64,000 nucleotides of DNA from Gonatopus flavifemur (Eukaryota > Arthropoda > Insecta > Hymenoptera > Dryinidae): NCBI GenBank assembly GCA_018340375.1, contig JAFFJZ010000103.1, forward strand, positions 124,001 to 188,000, written 5' to 3'. The notes under the pieces were generated by a model. It did not search any database, was not told the DNA's origin, and saw only the letters and a program-made list of their open reading frames with translations. Below are positions 57,999-64,000 of this stretch, one piece after another; position 1 is the stretch's first letter, and every line of letters begins with the position of its first letter. Made by a program: the position numbers and the translations under genes.

Positions 57999-58834
57999 AT
58001 GAGTGGATACGGATACAAGGGGTTAAATCACGTCAGTATCGAAATCCCGGAAGATAGACATAGCACACCAATACCGGGTACTGAGCAATTCCGAATTTCA
58101 CGACCGAGAATACCAACGAATGAACAATTGGTGCGACAGAATAATAACCTACAAGTGCAAGTGAACGAACTAAGACAAGAGACGGCTAAAATGCAGGAAA
58201 AAGAATAGGCCAATTATTTACAAAAGATAATGGTCAAAAATCTACCACCATACCATGGAAGGGATGAAGAAAATCCAAAGGCATGGCTGCAGATCATGGA
58301 GGATGCAGTGAAGCGAATATCACTACCCGAAGAAGACATGATGCAGCTACAATTCCATCGTATGAGGGACAGAGCACAACAATAGTACATGAGATATTAT
58401 ACCAATGCTACTGAGGTAAAGTACGATTACTTTAAATCAAACTTCTTAACGTACTTTGATAGAACACCTCCAAAATCAGTCTGCATGCAGCAAATATTAC
58501 AAAGAAAATGGAAGGAGGGGGAGACGTTTGCCCAGTATTATTATGATAAAACGTTAATCATGGAAAAAATATATCTTCCTCCATCAGGACAGGTGTATTA
58601 TTTAATTCAAGGAATTACGCACCCGAATATCAAAACTATGATGCATGGAGTACTATTATCTCACCCGTTTGATATTCTCAGTTACGGGGTTACACTATCA
58701 TGTGGTGAAAAGCTGAAATTGGAAGAAAACAAGACGAACCAGAGAAGACCAAGTGCTTTTTATGGAAATACGTACAACAAAGAAAGGAAAACAGCCAAGG
58801 AGAGATATACCCGACTAGAAATTTACCCCATGGA
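57999..58834 (+). pseudogene. Gypsy gag, second copy (better preserved)
   Basis: Here the capsid frame is continuous from 57999 except for two in-frame TAGs (58206-58208 and about 58383). The two G losses that break the first copy are absent. It ends at the palindromic insert. Confidence 0.75.
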
Positions 58835-61348
58835 CCAGATCAGGTAAACCTTGATCCTGATCAGGTCCTGATAAGGCAACCTCATCAGGACCCAACAAGT
58901 CATGTCACGTTGCACTATTATAAGGACCCCATCAGGAAAGGCTAATTAGGATTTTGTGAGGAATTCCTTACTAAAACCTCAAAAATAAATCGAAACTAAT
59001 CTATGAGCCTGTGTGAAAATTGCAGTTCGGTTGACAGATGTGAGGTTAAATTTATGTGATCAACAAATGGATGAATTATTTTTGTGAAATGTGTGGTGGT
59101 TATTTCTTGAATAATGTGTATCGAAAAGTCTGTTAGTAAGTGCAAAATGATAAAGTAAATCAGCCATAGCTGTTGTAACGTGTCAAAAATCGTAATTTGT
59201 TGATGCAGTGAAAATGAATTTTCTTCAAATACTTATATCAGCACTTCTAGGCAAAACTCAGAGATCATATTGATTTTGTAAGAAATATGAGTCATGAAGA
59301 ACTCATTTGATCAAAAATATGTCAAAAGAATGTTCAAAATGAATAACAAAAACTTGAATTATTCACTTGCAGCTCGTCGGATGGTTTTATTTTCAAATTG
59401 AAGAGCACTCTTGGAGTTGAAATTTTCAAATTTGAGAAAAAAGCCTTATCTTCTGAGTTGAATTTGTTGTTAGGGTGATAATAAACTTGTAGGAAGAGTT
59501 TGAAAGTTGAGTGGAATCTATATTGATCAGGAAAGTCCAAATCGTGTGGCAAAAGTTAGAAAATCTGTCAACTTAGCTGTCAGCGCATGGGTATTCTATC
59601 AGCTTTTCTTTACTAAACCAAATGCTGGCAGGAGAAATTCATCAAAATATAGTGAATTCAAAGTGATGTGAAGTAAGAGAGGACAGATACATGCATTGAA
59701 TTTCATTAGTTATTATAAAAATGTTGATAAATATGGTAAGGCTATGTATGACTCAATGTATCGTCTCTCAATATTTTTGTTTCAATGATTTGCATTTTTG
59801 AGTGTGCATTTTCGTATCTTTTCACCAGTAACTAGTGTTAGGTTGAGAAAACATGTGTATTGAACCTGTTTCATAAATATAATAACATTTATTTGTAGGA
59901 ACATGACACAACATTATTGGAACAAAAATATGGGAAGACGACACTTTGGATCTTCTATAGTCTTTTCTTATTTTTAGAACGTTTATAAGAACGAATAAAA
60001 TCTGATGAATATTTCGGTCCTCTCTTACTTCACATCACTTTGAATCCACTATATTTTGATGAATTTCTCCTGCCAGCATTGTTTAGTGAAGAAAAGCCCA
60101 TGCGCCGTGAGCTAAGTTGACAGATTTTCTAACTTTTGCCACACGATTTGGACTTTCCTGATCAATATAGATTCCACTCAACTTTCAAACTCTTCTTACA
60201 AGTTTATCATCACCCTAACAACAAATTCAACTCAGAAAATGAGGCTTTTTTCTGAAATTAACAAATTTCAACTTCAAGAGTACTCTTTAATTTGAAAAGT
60301 AAAACCATCCGTCGAGCTGAAAGTGAATAATTCAAGTTTTTTGCATTTCATTTTGAACATTCGCTTGAAATATTTTTGATCGAATGAGTTCTTCATGACC
60401 TTTATTATTACAAAATGATTGGGATTTCTGAGTTTTTTCCGAGAAATACTGATGTAAATTAATATTGATATAGATATTGTCGTTGTTGATATTATCGTAT
60501 ATTTGAATAGAATTAATTGTCACCACATCAGCAACTTATGATTTTTTACATATTACAGCAGTGATAACTGATTCAATCATTCATTTTGCACTCAATAACA
60601 GATTTTTATTCGTATTAATCAAGAAATAACGAAAGAAGAGTACTTGTTCGAAACTTATATTTGATTATGACGAAACACATATTCATTCAGTTCATATATA
60701 CTCTTTGAATAATACTCAGATGATGTGATGTGTAGGAAAGAAAAATGATGCTGAATAGTCAACAAATCAACCTTATGAGAATTGTGATAAGTTAAATGGA
60801 ATACTTATTTCGCTGGTGATGGTTGAACGTTTGCTAAGTTTTTTTCGCTGTATGCATAACGTGGAAAATCTTGTGAAATTTTCATAAGTTCCGCCTGATT
60901 AAAACCCAAATAGTTAGTTTTCAATTCACATTGAGAATAGATTGAACAAATTGTTCAACAGTTTTCAGAAGAAGGTAATGTGTTCGGAATGAAGGGATTG
61001 AATTTAAAAACAGGCACAGTTGAAAATCGTTCAAACATGTTCTTCTTATTGAAGGAAAATTTGTTTAATCAAAGAGTGTACAATCTGAAATCAAGTCTGT
61101 ACATTTTTGTATTCAGTTTATCAAACTATGTCCATGATCTTAGGATGACCGAACGAGGTCCTGATGCGGATACAGCGAGGAAAACCTACTTCGACCTTTT
61201 CAGGATAATTTGAGGAAATCCTGACTAGGACCAAATGAGGTCATCCATACGTGAGTCATCCACACCTAATCCCGATCAGGACCGTAACGGGTATTCTTTA
61301 TTTCGGATGACCTTGTCAGGTCCTCATGATATGTTGGGTTAACCTGAT
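58835..61348. mobile_element. Palindromic gag insertion, second copy
   Basis: Same foldback element as 10651-13170, with the same ATCAGGTAAACC and GGTTAACCTGAT ends. Several A/T/G-run indels distinguish the copies. Confidence 0.75.
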
Positions 61349-62110
61349 GACAATTTCCAGTCAGGTACAGCCAATCCGGAATCTCAACCCCCCAACATAA
61401 CTTGTTTTCGCTGCGGAGAGAAGGGGCACATAGCCAGGAACTGCAACAAAGAAGTAAAGGAAAAGTCAAATACTTCTACGATCTATTGAAAGGACTCATC
61501 GACCACTAATACTACATCACGTCAACCAGCGAATAACAGGGCCGTGTATTCTATGCATCACTTAGAAGATGAGAGCATATTATACCCTCACTACCGCGTA
61601 AGGAATTTGAATAAAATAAAAATTATAGATGATAAGAATACGTTAATTACAGAAAATGTCATTCTAGATACAGGAGCCGAAGTCTGTGGAATAAAAAAGT
61701 TGGTGTTAACGAAGCATTTTTCTGGATGCGAGACATTTCAAGTAAAAAATTACAGCCTTGAAGGATTTGGGAAAAATAGAATATACGTTGATAAGGTAGC
61801 AAAATTACAATTCAGCATTTCACCATATCCATGTAAGGTGTTCCAAATGGTAGGGGGTGTTTTCGCCGAAAATGTTTTTCGCCGAAATTTGTTCATTGGC
61901 AGATCCAATAAAGGTAACCACAAATCCCTAGGAAATACTAGTTATTATCCAATGCGGAAAATTCGGCGAAAAACTTTTTCGGCTAAAAGACCGGCTTTTT
62001 CGGCTACCTTCCAAATATACGCTTTTATTTTCGACGATGAAATCATTAAACAGGACTTAATTTTGGGAGCACCTTTTGCTACAAGAAGAGACATAACTAT
62101 TAATATATAA
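61349..62110 (+). pseudogene. Gypsy nucleocapsid and protease, second copy
   Basis: Zinc knuckle at 61403-61444. The protease frame 61544-62110 is open for 188 codons, including DTGAEVCGI and, inside it, the MITE at 61849-62008. This is the clearest evidence that the MITE is read through without a stop. Confidence 0.8.
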
Positions 62111-64000
62111 GGTAGTCAAACTCATATTAACGTTTTCTTTACAAAAAAACAGTTAAAAGAATACAATAGTAATGTCTCAAGATCAGAAACAATAAAAAAA
62201 CAAGAAAATTTTCATAGGAACTTGGTATATATTGTATCAGAAAATAAACAGTTTATGGAAGACTTAGTAATAACAAAGAAGAATGTTGAGAAGAAAAAAG
62301 ATGGAACAATAGTAGACAAATCGAAGTTAGTAAAAAAAGATTCGGCTCCTGATAAGGAAATACACCTAAAACAAAAAGATTACGGAGAAAATGATATTAT
62401 CAATAACACAGACGATGATATGTGTAAATAATATGTTGAATCTAAATACAAAGACTCAAATAGATAACATGCAAACTGAGAACAACAAATTAGCAGATAT
62501 CGAGGAACGTTGGACAAAATTGAAGATTCCTTGCCTCAATTTATGAATGAATACGAAAAGAAATCTGTTCGAAAGATCATCACTAATTATATGATAACCA
62601 AAGAAAAACAAAAGCTTGTCTACCACACACTGAATTGAATATCAAGATAAATGAACCAATTTCTTTTTATTATAAGCCACGTAGATTATCATGGGCAGCA
62701 AGAAATAAGGTAAAGGAAGAAATCCAACGGTTGCCCGATAATAACGTCATAAGAGAAAGTTATAGTGAATATGCGAGTCCAATTGTAGTTGTTAAGAAAC
62801 CAGACGGAAGTATTCGTATCTGTCCTGATTATAGGAAGCTCAATGAACATATCTTCAAGGATAGATTTCCTCTCCCCAATTGAGAAGATACTATACAAGG
62901 CATAGTTAATAAAAAAATTTTTGATAGTCTCGATCTCAAGGACTCGTTTCACCAGGTGAAAGTTTCGGAGAAATCAATAGGATACACGTCTTTTGTGACG
63001 CCGGATGGACAATACGAATTTTTAAGGATGCCATTCGGCATAGCTACTCGTCCAGCCACGTTTTAGAGAGGAATCACGAATTCATTGAGACATCTTATAC
63101 AGAATGAAAAATTATTAGTGTATATTGACGATATTTTCATTGCAATAGAGACAGTTCAGGAAAATATAGATACAATAAGAGAAACACTACAATTATTAGG
63201 AGAACATGGAATACAACTGAAATTAGAAGAATGTAAATTTTTACAACCGGAAATAGATTTCTTAGGGTATCATTTCACTGGCTCACATATCACACTTATG
63301 GATAAACACATAGACGCTATAAACAAATTTCCAGAACCTAAATCAATCGTAGAAGTGCAAAGTTATCTGGGACTGTGTAGTTACTTCCGTAAATTCATTC
63401 CTAATTTTGTGAATTTAGCTAAACCTTTGCAAAATATGATTGAAACAAGAAAATTCCAGTTCGGAGAACAGGAAAAGGAAGCCTTTGAAACATTGAAAAA
63501 TACACTTCTATCAAAACCTATATTGTGTTTGTTCGATCCAAACAAAGAGACATAACTCCATACAGATGCATGCAGCTCTGGTTTCGGAGCTATGTTAATG
63601 CAAGAGCAAGGAGACAAACAAATGCATCCTGTGATGTATTTTTTGAAAAAAACTACCGGAAATGAAGCTCGACTACACAGTTACGAACTTGAAACTTCAG
63701 CTGTCTTTCACGTGTTGAAACGATTTGAACCTTATTTAAAAGGAGTGAAAGAATTTAAACCAATAACCGACTGCCAAGCACTCAGTAACGGATTGTACAA
63801 AGAATCGATTAATCAAAAGATTATCAGGTGGGCAATGTTTATAAATGGCTTTGATTTTGAAATCATCCACAGAAAAAGAGAACAAATGAAACATGTTGAC
63901 TCCTTAAGTGGAAATATTATCAACATATACACAGACCCAGATAAAAATAATGAGTTGATATTGAAATCAAAAGCCGATCCACAAATAAAAGAAATTGCCA
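62111..64000 (+). pseudogene. Gypsy linker, RT and RNase H, second copy (cut by window end)
   Basis: RT motifs from about 62690 and YIDD at about 63120-63130, with in-frame stops at 62881, 63064 and 63553 matching the first copy. The RNase H segment starts near 63556 and is cut at 64000. Single-base losses near 62500 and 62610 break the linker differently from the first copy. Confidence 0.88.

Larger units (their letters stand above)
48203..64000. repeat. Second copy of the 48.2-kb unit (matches 1-15820)
   Basis: Position 48203 corresponds to 1 (offset 48202), and by 63500 the offset has drifted to about 48178 through small indels. By eye the identity is very high. Most differences are one-base changes in A, G, C or T runs. 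Clusters of substitutions occur near 50105-50200 (against 1905-2010). The left limit of the repeat unit cannot be seen because the first copy starts at the window edge. Confidence 0.93.

Overview
The window looks like AT-rich arthropod (most likely insect) nuclear DNA made almost wholly of nested transposable elements. The reasons are element types typical of insects (Ty3/Gypsy, BEL/Pao, mariner, piggyBac, an R2-type LINE with a restriction-like endonuclease), many palindromic MITEs, spliceosomal exon boundaries and microsatellites. I recognise no host gene, rRNA or tRNA, and the insect order cannot be told from what I see. Nearly every coding region is broken by stops or frameshifts.

Large-scale layout: bases 1-15,820 recur in direct orientation at 48,203-64,000 with very high identity. 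The window is therefore one ~48.2-kb unit followed by the first third of a second. Differences are mostly single-base homopolymer indels plus a few local clusters, so this is either a recent segmental duplication or an assembly redundancy. Short-ORF integrity differs between copies for that reason.

Region by region: (1) 1-822 is the 3' arm of a DDE-like element. (2) 823-4344 holds a small cysteine-rich N-terminal domain fragment, an unknown broken ORF and a ~118-bp tandem array. (3) 4345-18949 is one large element bounded by ~0.9-1.0-kb terminal inverted repeats that are themselves tandem arrays. It carries a broken DDE-like transposase (5971-7053) and is invaded by a mariner remnant, a BEL/Pao gag fragment and an 8.5-kb Gypsy element (9484-17997) with 241-bp LTRs and a GGAC target duplication. 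The Gypsy polyprotein ends in an OTU cysteine-protease-like domain. Its gag is split by a 2.5-kb palindromic insert, and its protease carries an in-frame 160-bp hAT-type MITE. (4) 19363-19958 is a broken fragment resembling a viral fusion-glycoprotein C-terminus. (5) 19961-29064 is a TA-flanked inverted-repeat element split by a strikingly GC-rich R2-type LINE (about 20280-27905, minus strand), with a truncated second LINE 3' end next to it. (6) 29077-36500 holds MITEs, a 130-bp tandem array, a LINE fragment and gene-free DNA. (7) 36539-41740 has inverted arrays of ~120-bp repeats flanking nested hairpins and a broken piggyBac transposase with a minisatellite at its 3' side. (8) 41800-44260 is degenerate repeat DNA. 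(9) 44268-49021 holds two head-to-head copies of one DDE-like element: a near full-length minus-strand copy with recognisable exons, and an internally deleted plus-strand copy. (10) 48203 onward repeats regions 1-3 until the window ends inside the Gypsy RNase H region.

The genes do not form a pathway. They are the coding parts of separate mobile elements layered by successive insertion, and the nesting gives a relative chronology (TIR element, then Gypsy, then the palindromic insert and MITE inside Gypsy).
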